DNA from: Ignisphaera sp.
GTDB lineage: Archaea; Thermoproteota; Thermoprotei_A; Sulfolobales; Ignisphaeraceae
Reading direction: 5' to 3'
Length of the DNA: 62,605 nt
NCBI GenBank assembly: GCA_028275825.1
Contig: JAPWTX010000004.1
Coordinates: 1 to 62,605 of the forward strand
The notes below the pieces were generated by a model, which saw only the letters and a list, made by a program, of their open reading frames with translations, was not told where the DNA came from and searched no databases. How positions within the stretch are numbered: the stretch's first letter is position 1; every line of letters starts with the position of its first letter. Below, piece after piece: positions 55,061 to 62,605 of this stretch. The translations under genes were made by a program, and so were the position numbers.

Positions 55061-55083
55061 ACGAGAAGTTTTGGGAGATAAAG

Positions 55084-55356
55084 ATGGATATAGTATCGCT
55101 GATAAAAGACTTAATAAGCAAAACAGTTATGATTGCGTGGCTATTATTTTTCCTTTCATGGATTATAGGATGGGCCATAAAAGGAGCGCCAATACCTATG
55201 GGTAGAGCTAGAAAGTTAGGACAAAGCCTGGTTGAAGATGCTGTATGGGGTGCTTTTTGGATTGCTGTTGGAACAACAATATTTTGGTTTATCACTTACA
55301 TATCATCTTATTTGGGTAATGCACTTCCATCACCACCTACACCACAAGTACCATAA
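55084..55356 (+). CDS. cedA1: CedA1-like small membrane protein (DNA-import pilin)
   Basis: 90 residues with two hydrophobic helices (about 12-32 and 52-78) joined by a basic polar loop GAPIPMGRARKLGQSLVEDA, and a Pro-rich C-terminus. This layout, together with the following CedA-like and CedA2-like genes, matches the crenarchaeal Ced system that imports DNA; CedA1-type proteins have been described as the pilin subunit. ATG 55084 is preceded by GGGAGAT. Confidence 0.7.
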   Translation: MDIVSLIKDLISKTVMIAWLLFFLSWIIGWAIKGAPIPMGRARKLGQSLVEDAVWGAFWIAVGTTIFWFITYISSYLGNALPSPPTPQVP

Positions 55357-55417
55357 ACCAATAGCCTTGACTAAAGTCAGGCTCATTAGCATTTAACAGC
55401 AATTGTATGTGATAAAC

Positions 55418-56800
55418 ATGTATATGTTTTTAGTTACGTATTACCTAACCATCCTAACCTTCTACTTAGGAGTGCTGATATACTCTTTGCCAATACCACT
55501 TAGTGGTTTAAAGCGATGGGCGCCAAGACTAATAGCAGATGCCTTTTATATTATGACGTTATTGTTCAGCATGTCATCAGTGGTGAGTTTTTCAGAGATT
55601 CTTCAAGGGTTGTTGGGCGGGAATTGGAATTTTTTCTTATCATATATGAAGGCTTCGATATTTTTTAGATCACAATTATTAGTGTTTTTAGGTTCTATAA
55701 ATGGTATTCTATCCAATCTCAAATTCTTATCGGGTTTTACAAGGATAATTTCAATGATTATGGGGAGCATTTCTGCTTCGCTCTATGCTTTTACAATAAT
55801 GTACGCAATTGCAACCCTAGTTAGATACTCTTTCTGGACGCTCATAATGATAGGCTTGGCATTAATGGCCATACCATTCAGAATATCTCGTGGAGCTGGC
55901 GCCTTCCTCATAGCATTTGCTCTAGTTTTCAATACTGCATTACCATTGTATATACAGTTTGCAAAAATGCTCATAATTTCTGAAGATAAGGAGCTCAGCA
56001 CTCCAATAATTTTTGGTAACGTCATTAACATGGCTAGACAACCTTTGTATACTGGCTATATAGGATTGGAGTATCCTAGTGGATATATAGGACCTCTACC
56101 AGTATATTCATCTGTATACATTATTTCTGCTACAGGATTCCTGCAACAAAATTTAACCATGTATTATGATGTTTGTGGTCATCAGTTCTATACAAACATT
56201 TCTAGAGCGTCTATGGCAAGTCTCTGTAAAAGCATGTTACAAACTAATGCACCTCTATGCAGAGTCGATATAATGGTGTATGGCTTAATAGTGTATAGAG
56301 AAGGAATAGCATTGCATGCTATGCCATTTCCAAAATCAGTAAATATAACAACTTTTACCTCAACTTATATAGAAGTTTATACAGATTCTGATACTGAATA
56401 CAGTTTCTACATATCTATAGTAGATAGCTACACAATTAAATCGCTGAAAATTGATGGCAAGAGCATTAGCGATGTAAACAGCGTTTTTAAATACAAATGG
56501 TACTGGTATAATCTGAACGGCAAAACATATGAAATTTCCATACCGCCAGGAGTTCACCGAATAGAAATTGAATTAGACAAAGATGCAAGCTCAAATATTG
56601 AGCCAGATGAAACATATGTATATGAAGCGCAATTGGCACTAATGGATTATAGTAATGCCCCTGGATTACTTGATGAAATAACGCGAATTATGTACATAGA
56701 TGTAGTGGGGGCAGCACTCTATACATCATTACTCTTATCGATAAGTGTTGGTCTTGCAAAATTATTAGGAGGTGTTTCAAGGATTAGAGTAATACCGTGA
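55418..56800 (+). CDS. cedA: CedA-like polytopic DNA-import membrane protein
   Basis: 460 residues. The N-terminal half (about 1-205) has six hydrophobic helices and contains SLPIPLSGLKRWAPRLIADA, related in its loop to the CedA1 loop. A soluble domain (about 215-425) with four or so Cys follows, then a last helix (about 430-450). Size, position and the shared loop fit CedA, the presumed membrane channel. Starts at 55403 (TTG) and 55424 are also possible. The ATPase CedB is not in the window. Confidence 0.7.
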   Translation: MYMFLVTYYLTILTFYLGVLIYSLPIPLSGLKRWAPRLIADAFYIMTLLFSMSSVVSFSEILQGLLGGNWNFFLSYMKASIFFRSQLLVFLGSINGILSNLKFLSGFTRIISMIMGSISASLYAFTIMYAIATLVRYSFWTLIMIGLALMAIPFRISRGAGAFLIAFALVFNTALPLYIQFAKMLIISEDKELSTPIIFGNVINMARQPLYTGYIGLEYPSGYIGPLPVYSSVYIISATGFLQQNLTMYYDVCGHQFYTNISRASMASLCKSMLQTNAPLCRVDIMVYGLIVYREGIALHAMPFPKSVNITTFTSTYIEVYTDSDTEYSFYISIVDSYTIKSLKIDGKSISDVNSVFKYKWYWYNLNGKTYEISIPPGVHRIEIELDKDASSNIEPDETYVYEAQLALMDYSNAPGLLDEITRIMYIDVVGAALYTSLLLSISVGLAKLLGGVSRIRVIP

Positions 56801-56827
56801 TGTTAAAACAGATTTTACTCTTCTAAG

Positions 56828-57013
56828 ATGGGGAAAGTCTCCTTGGAGGATGAGCTTATTAAAAAGATAATACTATTTAACCTATTTGCGATTATAACAT
56901 TACTCATGCTTTACAGAAATATTGATTTAACAGTAGTGTTGATTTCAATTGTTTTTATATTAGTAACTACAATTATCATGATATACCAGCATAGCCGCAT
57001 GATGAAATCATAA
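56828..57013 (+). CDS. cedA2: CedA2-like two-helix membrane protein
   Basis: 61 residues with two hydrophobic helices (about 12-28 and 32-52) and a basic tail. Sequence support is weak at this length; the call rests on position as third gene after CedA1 and CedA, and on topology. It starts 27 bases after cedA. Confidence 0.5.
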   Translation: MGKVSLEDELIKKIILFNLFAIITLLMLYRNIDLTVVLISIVFILVTTIIMIYQHSRMMKS

Positions 57014-57091
57014 ACGAGGGAGCAAATACAATAATTGAAATATAGCATATTAGCTCTCCAACAATGAAAACAATATAAAAGCTTTTAACAT

Positions 57092-57100
57092 CTTATAAAT
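57092..57100 (+). promoter_or_regulatory. TATA box of rpo13
   Basis: CTTATAAAT lies 30-38 bases before the TTG start at 57130. A second candidate, ATATAAAAG, lies at about 57073. Confidence 0.55.
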
Positions 57101-57129
57101 GATAAAACCAAAGAGTTTGGGATATTAAG

Positions 57130-57411
57130 TTGAGTGAAGAAGAAGTCAGCGAATCATTAGCTCAAGAGGAAAAGCAAGCAATGGAAGAAGTCAGCGAATC
57201 GTATTATGAAGAAGCAGAAGTAGAATACATAGCATTTTCGCCTCAAGAACTTGAGCAATTCTTAACACGTTCAGAAACATGGGATAGAATTGCTAAAGGA
57301 GAGATATCGCTAAATGAAGCAAAAAGCATCTTGGAATCACAGCAAAAAAGTGCAGGTCAGAGAAAGGCAACGCCAAGTAGAGGTAAAAAGAGGCGTAGAA
57401 GAAGTTCGTAA
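57130..57411 (+). CDS. rpo13: RNA polymerase subunit Rpo13
   Basis: 93 residues from a TTG start. An acidic N-terminus is followed by a helix-turn-helix block SETWDRIAKGEISLNEAKSI (about 48-67) close to the Sulfolobus Rpo13 IWDNLLNGKISVDEAK region as I remember it, and a Lys/Arg-rich C-terminus (RGKKRRRRSS). Rpo13 binds downstream DNA at the polymerase cleft and occurs in a subset of crenarchaea. Confidence 0.85.
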   Translation: MSEEEVSESLAQEEKQAMEEVSESYYEEAEVEYIAFSPQELEQFLTRSETWDRIAKGEISLNEAKSILESQQKSAGQRKATPSRGKKRRRRSS

Positions 57412-57459
57412 AGTATAAGAATAGGATTGCCCTTCTAAGATTAAAGCAATTATTTTGAG

Positions 57460-57828
57460 CTATGCGACTTCATAACCTAACTCAATTAGAGCTTTTTCAA
57501 CGAGATCTCTATTGAGTGATTTATCAAAAACTATTACAACAACTTTCTTATCATCTTTTTTAATAAGTTTAATCTTATCCACCAGAACATTTCCACGTAA
57601 TAATTCACTTATGTTTTTCTTTGGCGTTAGAAAATCTTTGAACTTTCTTTGAATTAAGGAATAGAAGGTATCAAAGTGTAACACCATTCTTATACTATCT
57701 TCTACATCTTCTCCTCCTTTACCCAAAGCTTTCTGCATTTTTCTTAATAATTCTATCGAGGTGCCTGCCTCCACCTCAATAGCAACATAATCGCCAAGCA
57801 TTGTAAACAACTTAACTCTCTGAGCCAA
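57460..57828 (-). CDS. conserved small protein of unknown function
   Basis: 122 residues, alpha-beta, with a GGEDVEDS loop and a C-terminal KDDKKVVVIVFDKSLNRDLV block. No membrane helix or metal site. It is convergent with rpo13 and divergent from the PCNA gene. I do not recognise the family. Confidence 0.6.
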   Translation of the reverse strand: MAQRVKLFTMLGDYVAIEVEAGTSIELLRKMQKALGKGGEDVEDSIRMVLHFDTFYSLIQRKFKDFLTPKKNISELLRGNVLVDKIKLIKKDDKKVVVIVFDKSLNRDLVEKALIELGYEVA

Positions 57829-57924
57829 TTCACCTCACTAAGGGATTATTATTGCACTTTCAAGTTTTTAAGCCGATAATTTTTTAGATTTGAGTAGAGC
57901 AAAAGTTTTCTCCGGGTTTGAAGC

Positions 57925-58686
57925 ATGAGTGCTAGATTAACGTATCCTGTTGGATCTGTATTGAAAAATGTATCACAAGTATTGAAGCGCATTGTAGATC
58001 AGGTGCCGATAGTAATAAGCTTAGATCAATTTTCTATAGAGGCATTCTCACCAGATAAAGTTTCTATGATAGTTGTGTCAATACCTTCAACAGCGTTTGA
58101 GGAGTATAACTTAAGTGGTGAGATAAGCATTGTCGCTGATAGGGACGAACTCGCAAGAGCGTTAAAGAGGGCTACTAAGAGAGATAAGGTAACCCTGGAA
58201 TATACGGAGGGTACTAGGGAGCTCAAGGTTAAGGTATTCAATGTTAGAGCAAATTTAGAAAGAGAATATAGCGTATCTCTATCTGAAGTAGGTTTTGAAA
58301 GAGTGGGTGAAATAGATATACAACTCGAAGTCTCAGCTAGCATACCTTCACCAGAATTTATAGCTGTAATCAAGGATGCTGACGTAGTAAGTGAGGAGAT
58401 TACATTTATGTATTCTTCTGAGTTAAATGGTATAAAGGTTTCGGCCCACGGAGATGTAGGATCTTATGAAACAGTATTAAAGCAATTCCAGCCCTTAACA
58501 TACCTAGAATCCTCTGTGAGCAATGTCTTAGCAAGGTATAGTGTCGAGCATTTGAAAGCTGTTGCAAAGCTTCTGGATTTAGCAGATGAATGTAGCATTT
58601 CATTTGGTTCTGACAAACCATTAAAAATATCTTTTGATGTATTGGGTGGAGGAAAAGTTGCAATATGGATTGCTCCAAGATCTTAA
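57925..58686 (+). CDS. pcn: PCNA sliding clamp, first paralogue
   Basis: 253 residues with two clamp folds: VLKRIVDQVPIVISLDQFSI and an MIVVSIPSTAFEEY block in the first, FIAVIKDADVVSEEITFM in the second, ending with VAIWIAPRS. Crenarchaeal clamps are often heterotrimers; a second paralogue lies 455 bases downstream. The SP-AbrB gene follows in 13 bases. Confidence 0.93.
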   Translation: MSARLTYPVGSVLKNVSQVLKRIVDQVPIVISLDQFSIEAFSPDKVSMIVVSIPSTAFEEYNLSGEISIVADRDELARALKRATKRDKVTLEYTEGTRELKVKVFNVRANLEREYSVSLSEVGFERVGEIDIQLEVSASIPSPEFIAVIKDADVVSEEITFMYSSELNGIKVSAHGDVGSYETVLKQFQPLTYLESSVSNVLARYSVEHLKAVAKLLDLADECSISFGSDKPLKISFDVLGGGKVAIWIAPRS

Positions 58687-58699
58687 GAGGATATGATGT

Positions 58700-59053
58700 A
58701 TGTATAGTGATATTGTAAAGGTTGATTCGAAGGGAAGAATAACAATACCATCAGCAATAAGGTTGCTTTTTGGTGTAGAGGAGGGAGATAAACTAATTCT
58801 ATTGATTGATGAAGAAGAGCAGAAAATTGAGTTACGCAATATCAAGACAAGCAACCTAGTTATTTGTAGGATGGTAGATAATCCAGGGAATGTTATAGAA
58901 TTGCTTAGTAAAATAAGTGGCAATGTAATCGCTTTTAATTGCAGATGCTATGATGCTTCTTGTAGCAAATTTAAATGTAGATTCATTGTAGAAGAGAAGA
59001 TCTTGAGAAGTTTAAGCAATAGTAATTTGCATTGTTTCTCTACAAATCCATAA
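58700..59053 (+). CDS. AbrB-type DNA-binding protein with a cysteine-rich tail
   Basis: 117 residues. Residues 1-48 are a swapped-hairpin AbrB domain (VKVDSKGRITIPSAIRLLFG, then EGDKLILLI). The rest is unusual: cysteines at 56, 81, 83, 88, 93 and 112, with CRCYDASCSKFKC resembling a metal-binding cluster. Its position between two clamp genes suggests it may regulate this replication unit, which is inference. Confidence 0.75.
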   Translation: MYSDIVKVDSKGRITIPSAIRLLFGVEEGDKLILLIDEEEQKIELRNIKTSNLVICRMVDNPGNVIELLSKISGNVIAFNCRCYDASCSKFKCRFIVEEKILRSLSNSNLHCFSTNP

Positions 59054-59140
59054 TACTAACGTTTTTAACGTCTTTGACGAGGTGCTATACTTTATTAGTT
59101 TCCTAAACTATTAACATGTGTAGTAGTGTGGTGTGTTAGC

Positions 59141-59908
59141 ATGAGTTCAACAATAAGATTTGTGTTTGCAGATGCTAGGATTTGGAGATATGTATTGAGA
59201 ATCCTAGCAGACTACTTAGAAGTTGTAGGAATGAAAATAAGCCCAGGTGAAGGAGTTAGGATAAAAGCTATGGATCCTAGTAGAGTCATGCTATTAGATT
59301 TCAGTATACCAACAACAGCTTTCGAAGAGTTTGTCGTTGAAAAGGATGAGACACTATTCCTCAATTTAGAAAATGTCTCAAAGATATTGAGAAGAGCTGC
59401 TAAAACAGATAAGTTTGCGCTTTCTAGTGATGGTACAAAACTCACCATAGCTTTAATATCTAAGGGGGGTACGCAAAGGAGCTTTACATTACCCCTCATA
59501 TCTTCAACTTATGAAGAAATCCCAGAGCTTTCATTAGAATTCAAAGTTACGGCTAAGGTTATTGGACCTGTATTTGCTACTGCTATATCGGTTCTAGAAG
59601 AGGTGGGTGAAGCAATAAAATTTAAAGCTTTACATGAAGGTCTTGCTATATCCTCCTCATCAGAATTAGGTGAAACAGAGTTTCTTTTCACTACTACTTC
59701 GGGTACTTTAATAGATTATCAAATAGCTGATGAAACTCAGGAATTCTCTAACACTTATTCAATGGAATACATATCTATGTTATCGCAAATATCAAAACTT
59801 GCAGAAACAATTTCTGTAAAGCTTGTTCCAGAGGCGCCTTGTGAAATAGCATTGGATATAACTAGTGGTGCTCAGTTAAAGGTGTATGTTGCACCAAGAA
59901 TTGAATGA
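59141..59908 (+). CDS. pcn: PCNA sliding clamp, second paralogue
   Basis: 255 residues from ATG 59141, seven bases after GGTG; the frame opens earlier. The clamp pattern ADYLEVVGMKISPGEGVRIKAMDPSRVMLLDFSIP and the closing QLKVYVAPRIE are clear. It differs widely from the first paralogue, as in heterotrimeric clamps. It leads directly into priS (15-base gap). Confidence 0.93.
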   Translation: MSSTIRFVFADARIWRYVLRILADYLEVVGMKISPGEGVRIKAMDPSRVMLLDFSIPTTAFEEFVVEKDETLFLNLENVSKILRRAAKTDKFALSSDGTKLTIALISKGGTQRSFTLPLISSTYEEIPELSLEFKVTAKVIGPVFATAISVLEEVGEAIKFKALHEGLAISSSSELGETEFLFTTTSGTLIDYQIADETQEFSNTYSMEYISMLSQISKLAETISVKLVPEAPCEIALDITSGAQLKVYVAPRIE

Positions 59909-59923
59909 GGAGTTGCCATAATA

Positions 59924-61129
59924 ATGGAGAGCGAAAAGAATTATAATGATAAGCTAGTTTTTGGGCAACTGTTTAAGAAGTATTATAAGCAAGCATGGCT
60001 TGAAATACCACAAGATTTGCCACTTAGGGAGATAGCTTTACAGCCTATTGATGGGGATTACTATATACGGCACTTAGTTTTTGAATCGAGGAAGCAACTA
60101 ACGGATTACATTACAGAGGTTCATATACCAAGGCATCTCTATTATTCATCTGCTAAATATAGAGACCCTGGTAATCAGATTATGAATGAAAAAGGATGGA
60201 TAGGAAGTGATCTTGTTTTCGATATAGATGCAAATGAAATTCTGCAATGTAAGGATAAAGTTATAGAAATCAGGTTCTGCAGGAAATGTGGTTATATAGC
60301 TCCAATGGAAAGCAGCGAAAAAAAGTGTCCTTTGTGTGATGGTGAACTAACGAAATTTGAGCATGTTGAGCCTGAGTGCATAAAGCTTGCATTTGAGTAT
60401 TTGAGAAATCTTGTAGATATTATCGAAAATGACTTTGGCTTTGATAATTATAAGATGAGCTTTTCAGGTAATAGAGGGTTTCATCTAGTAGTAGAGTTAT
60501 CTAGTCCTTATGATGCAATGGATTCAGAAAGCAGGAGGGAATTAGTATCATACATTGTGCTCACTGATGCCTATAAAAAGGTTATCAAGAATATGTATGT
60601 GGCTGATAGAAGCAAAAAGAACTTAATATATCCATTGCCAAGAATGGGTAATGGGGGAATAAAGAGGAGGATAGCAAAGTCATTGCTCAAGAAAGTAGCA
60701 GATATAAAGCTTAGAGAGTTTTTAATGAATCGCTTAGATGAAATTGAAAGTGATAGACTTATGCAACTTGTAAAGATCTTAACAGACAATATTGATGAAA
60801 TTCTAGATGATCTGAGTATACCGATAGATTCTAAAGTAACCATAGATACAACTCATTTAGTAAGAGTGCCCAATAGCTTGAATGGAAAAACAGGTTGGAA
60901 AGCGTTTTTGATAAAGGATTTGACATACTTTGAATTAAGTCATTATGAGGTTTCAATAGAGGGCTTAGACGAACTTTTTAAGATTAGAATAGCTGTAGAT
61001 CTACCAGCGATTACGATCATTGATAGAGCTTTCAAACTAAGACGAGGAGACATTGTGAAGCTAGAGTATGCCTATGCCTCGTACCTCATTTTTAAAGGTG
61101 TTGCTGAATTCATATCTATAGCAAGGTAA
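59924..61129 (+). CDS. priS: DNA primase catalytic (small) subunit PriS
   Basis: 401 residues. The catalytic aspartates are D100 and D102 in LVFDIDAN, the zinc site has CRKC (119-122) and CPLC (135-138), and SFSGNRGFHLVVE is the second conserved motif. With PriL it makes RNA/DNA primers. It follows the second PCNA gene by 15 bases and precedes the GINS-like gene. Confidence 0.95.
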   Translation: MESEKNYNDKLVFGQLFKKYYKQAWLEIPQDLPLREIALQPIDGDYYIRHLVFESRKQLTDYITEVHIPRHLYYSSAKYRDPGNQIMNEKGWIGSDLVFDIDANEILQCKDKVIEIRFCRKCGYIAPMESSEKKCPLCDGELTKFEHVEPECIKLAFEYLRNLVDIIENDFGFDNYKMSFSGNRGFHLVVELSSPYDAMDSESRRELVSYIVLTDAYKKVIKNMYVADRSKKNLIYPLPRMGNGGIKRRIAKSLLKKVADIKLREFLMNRLDEIESDRLMQLVKILTDNIDEILDDLSIPIDSKVTIDTTHLVRVPNSLNGKTGWKAFLIKDLTYFELSHYEVSIEGLDELFKIRIAVDLPAITIIDRAFKLRRGDIVKLEYAYASYLIFKGVAEFISIAR

Positions 61130-61165
61130 TCTATAGCAAACTAAATGAGTTAAGGTAGATAATTG

Positions 61166-61657
61166 ATGTCTGTTGAGGTATATGAGAGACTCAAAAAGAT
61201 TTTTGAAGAATGTATTGAAAATGAGAAAATAGAGTCAAAAGAAATATACGCAGCTATAGAAACAATAAATAGAGAAGCTCTGATTATGAAAGCATGGTGC
61301 TTAGAGAATGCAAGCAAGGGATTTGAAAAACTCTGCAACGATTATGAGGCCTCGAAGTCCTCAATAACAAGGATTTTAATTCAACTTGCTTTAAGTAAGG
61401 CTGTCATAGGACAGGCAAACATCGGTGAAGATGAGGCAGGTTTGATATTAAAGAACGTGCTAAAGGTTATTGAGGGATTTTGGAGCCTTACTCAAAAAAG
61501 TCTTTTACTAATTGACAGAGGAACCTTGTGCAGGGTACTAAAACCGTTTCAGGCAAGATATACTATAGCATCACCCGGTTATGTTACTTACTTGCCACTT
61601 TCCATAGCTTTACATCTTTCTGCCATAGGATTCGTAGAAATTATTGAAGTTTTTTAG
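61166..61657 (+). CDS. GINS subunit, Gins15/51-like
   Basis: 163 residues from ATG 61166 (TTG 61163 is also open). Residues 1-120 are helical; 125-163 hold RVLKPFQARYTI, SPGYVTYLPLSIALHLSAIG and FVEIIE, reminiscent of the small beta domain of GINS (LP-x3-A-x2-L-x3-G-x-x-E-x-I pattern). Gins15 genes are often next to primase and PCNA genes in archaea, which agrees. GINS joins MCM in the replicative helicase; MCM and Gins23 are not in the window. The primase subunit PriX is an alternative. Confidence 0.65.
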   Translation: MSVEVYERLKKIFEECIENEKIESKEIYAAIETINREALIMKAWCLENASKGFEKLCNDYEASKSSITRILIQLALSKAVIGQANIGEDEAGLILKNVLKVIEGFWSLTQKSLLLIDRGTLCRVLKPFQARYTIASPGYVTYLPLSIALHLSAIGFVEIIEVF

Positions 61658-61992
61658 CAATAATGCTCAGATGCGCTATTGGATTTAGAACTTTGGCTCG
61701 GCAAATAAGAGCGTGAGTGTGGCTCCAGTTTTCATAAAGCGTTTGCCACTCGCCATGCTTTGAAATTAGCTATGATTATATGGTAAGCAACCCATCACAC
61801 TACCCTCAAGCCTGCTCACCACAGAGGCCCACCACTAGTTACCTAGTTGTTCATCGCCCTGCATATCTCGGGCTTGGAGTAGCCATGAGGTATATTAAGC
61901 TTTATTATTTACAAGTTTTGCTTGGCTATAAACTCTAGAGAGCATAAAGAAGTTGTATAGAGGTATAGACTAGACAAACACATAGCATCAGC
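61658..61992. other. gene-free region with raised GC content
   Basis: No ORF, tRNA or C/D box. 61745-61885 is visibly richer in G and C than neighbouring spacers, with potential pairings such as CTAGTTACCTAG and GCCTCT...; on the plus strand an AGCAACCCAT string resembles one in copy D. It may be a structured RNA or part of a larger copy-D element, but I cannot assign it. Confidence 0.35.
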
Positions 61993-62250
61993 ACACCGTT
62001 TGCCCCTAATGCTCATTCTCATTTGTTTATGTTTATTCGTTGCCTCTAGAGGGCTTCCACCTCGCCCACACCTCACTGCAATTGGTGTGAGTTCAATGGG
62101 TTGCTGTCGAGCCCAACGAAACAGGGCTCCCATTTATGTTTGGCTCGCTAAGGCTTGGAGCAGAGCTCCCATCACCTAAACAGTCCAGGGGATATAAACA
62201 GGGTCAAAGCTTACAAATCTAACTCCTAATCATCAACTCAGAAACAGCCC
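61993..62250 (-). ncRNA. structured non-coding element, copy D
   Basis: On the minus strand it starts GGGCTGTTTCTGAG, has GTTAGATTTGTAAGC at the TATA position, GGAGC-TCT-GCTCC, then a nested hairpin (AATGGG 62095-62100 on the plus strand against CCCATT 62129-62134, enclosing GAGCCC/GGGCTC with a CGACAGCAA loop), a CACACC/GGTGTG stem, GAGGTGGAAGCCC, a terminal hairpin GCCCTCTAGAGGC/GCATTAGGGGC and CAAACGGTG. Closest to copy B, with an extra inserted hairpin near the start. Confidence 0.65.
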
Positions 62251-62362
62251 ACAGCTTTAAGAAGTATCTAGACAGCTGTACACAAATAACTTCAAATCTA
62301 CAACAGCCGTAGCCAGGTCTATATCAACTGTGAATACCTATGAATAGTTGCAAATACGTAGC

Positions 62363-62509
62363 TTAATCACTTTCTATAACTACTAACACCTTGACTCTTT
62401 TCCCATGGAACTTCCTGAGCTTTAGTTGGTAGTCTTTTGGTGGGTATATAACATACCTATCACCAGATATCTTAACTACACTAGCTTCAAACATATAAAC
62501 AATGCTCAT
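62363..62509 (-). CDS. 48-residue AbrB-like or small beta protein
   Basis: 48 residues from ATG 62509, after GGTGG. The frame opens at 62560, but a TATA box at 62541-62548 lies inside that part. The sequence EASVVKISGDRYVIYPPKDY followed by QLKLRKFHGKRVKVLVVIE resembles small archaeal swapped-hairpin proteins with a PP-x-x-Y motif. It lies downstream of the GINS gene on the other strand and next to copy D. Confidence 0.6.
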   Translation of the reverse strand: MSIVYMFEASVVKISGDRYVIYPPKDYQLKLRKFHGKRVKVLVVIESD

Positions 62510-62540
62510 GAAACCACCAGAACTATAGAAGTCAACAAAA

Positions 62541-62548
62541 TTTATAAG
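62541..62548 (-). promoter_or_regulatory. TATA box of the 48-residue gene
   Basis: GCTTATAAA on the minus strand lies about 32-39 bases before the ATG at 62509 and fixes the start. Confidence 0.55.
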
Positions 62549-62605
62549 CATTGTTAGCAAATTTTCTACTTGCTGTGAACGCCAATGAGCCTCTCTATGA
62601 GGGTT

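Noticed and set aside
62585-62605. Possible plus-strand start (MSLSMRV) at the right edge
   Set aside because: Only seven codons are visible; no support beyond an ATG.

Overview
The window is a contiguous piece of an AT-rich hyperthermophilic crenarchaeal (Thermoproteota) chromosome. This rests on the gene content: an ESCRT-type cdvABC division cluster, an Rpo13-type RNA polymerase subunit, an RPC34-like protein, two PCNA paralogues, a Ced-type DNA-import cluster, archaeal S8e, S30e, SRP19, Nop5 and fibrillarin, and TATA-box promoters with GGTG-type ribosome binding sites. Base composition and gene mix resemble Ignisphaera or other Desulfurococcales, but that placement is an inference from memory.

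Layout. 1-5 kb: an edge-truncated gene, a DUF2070 membrane protein and cdvA-cdvB-cdvC. 5-14 kb: CBS protein, NFACT/Rqc2-like protein, SPOUT methyltransferase, SmAP, SAM synthetase, DUF460 protein, Rio2 kinase. 14-24 kb: S30e, the C/D-box RNP proteins Nop5 and fibrillarin, an HTH regulator with a THEP1 NTPase, Trm1, RPC34-like, TFB-Gar1, SRP19, S8e and cis-prenyltransferase. 24-37 kb: coiled-coil protein, GPN GTPase, DUF99-Cdc6, tRNA-Ala, AdoHcy hydrolase, UPF0200/UPF0201, RNase Z, a TrmG10-like methyltransferase, PRPP synthetase, an orphan radical SAM protein and a membrane pyrophosphatase. 37-45 kb is the most plastic part: tRNA-Arg beside a decayed integrase, a glucan phosphorylase-like enzyme whose stop codon lies in an IS200/IS605-like remnant, GalT and GalK, and tRNA-Gln followed by a C/D-box RNA. 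45-51 kb: Trm5, a pilus-type ATPase, and a split ribosomal cluster (S19-L2 divergent from micro-ORF-L3-L4-L23-C/D RNA). 52-62 kb: Lhr helicase, the ced genes, Rpo13, then PCNA-AbrB-PCNA-PriS-GINS.

The most unusual signal is a dispersed family of structured non-coding elements, about 180-260 bp each, at 18.2 kb (-), 30.6 kb (+), 37.1 kb (-) and 62.1 kb (-), with a more divergent relative at 37.4 kb (+) directly upstream of tRNA-Arg. Members share a nested hairpin, a second stem and a long terminal hairpin whose arms co-vary. Three of them also share upstream sequence that includes a TATA-like block. They look like independently transcribed RNAs or an RNA-bearing miniature element. A separate classical IS605-type omega-RNA-like relic with perfect 14-bp inverted ends lies at 39.9-40.2 kb. 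All functional statements come from reading the sequence and remembered family features; no searches were run.
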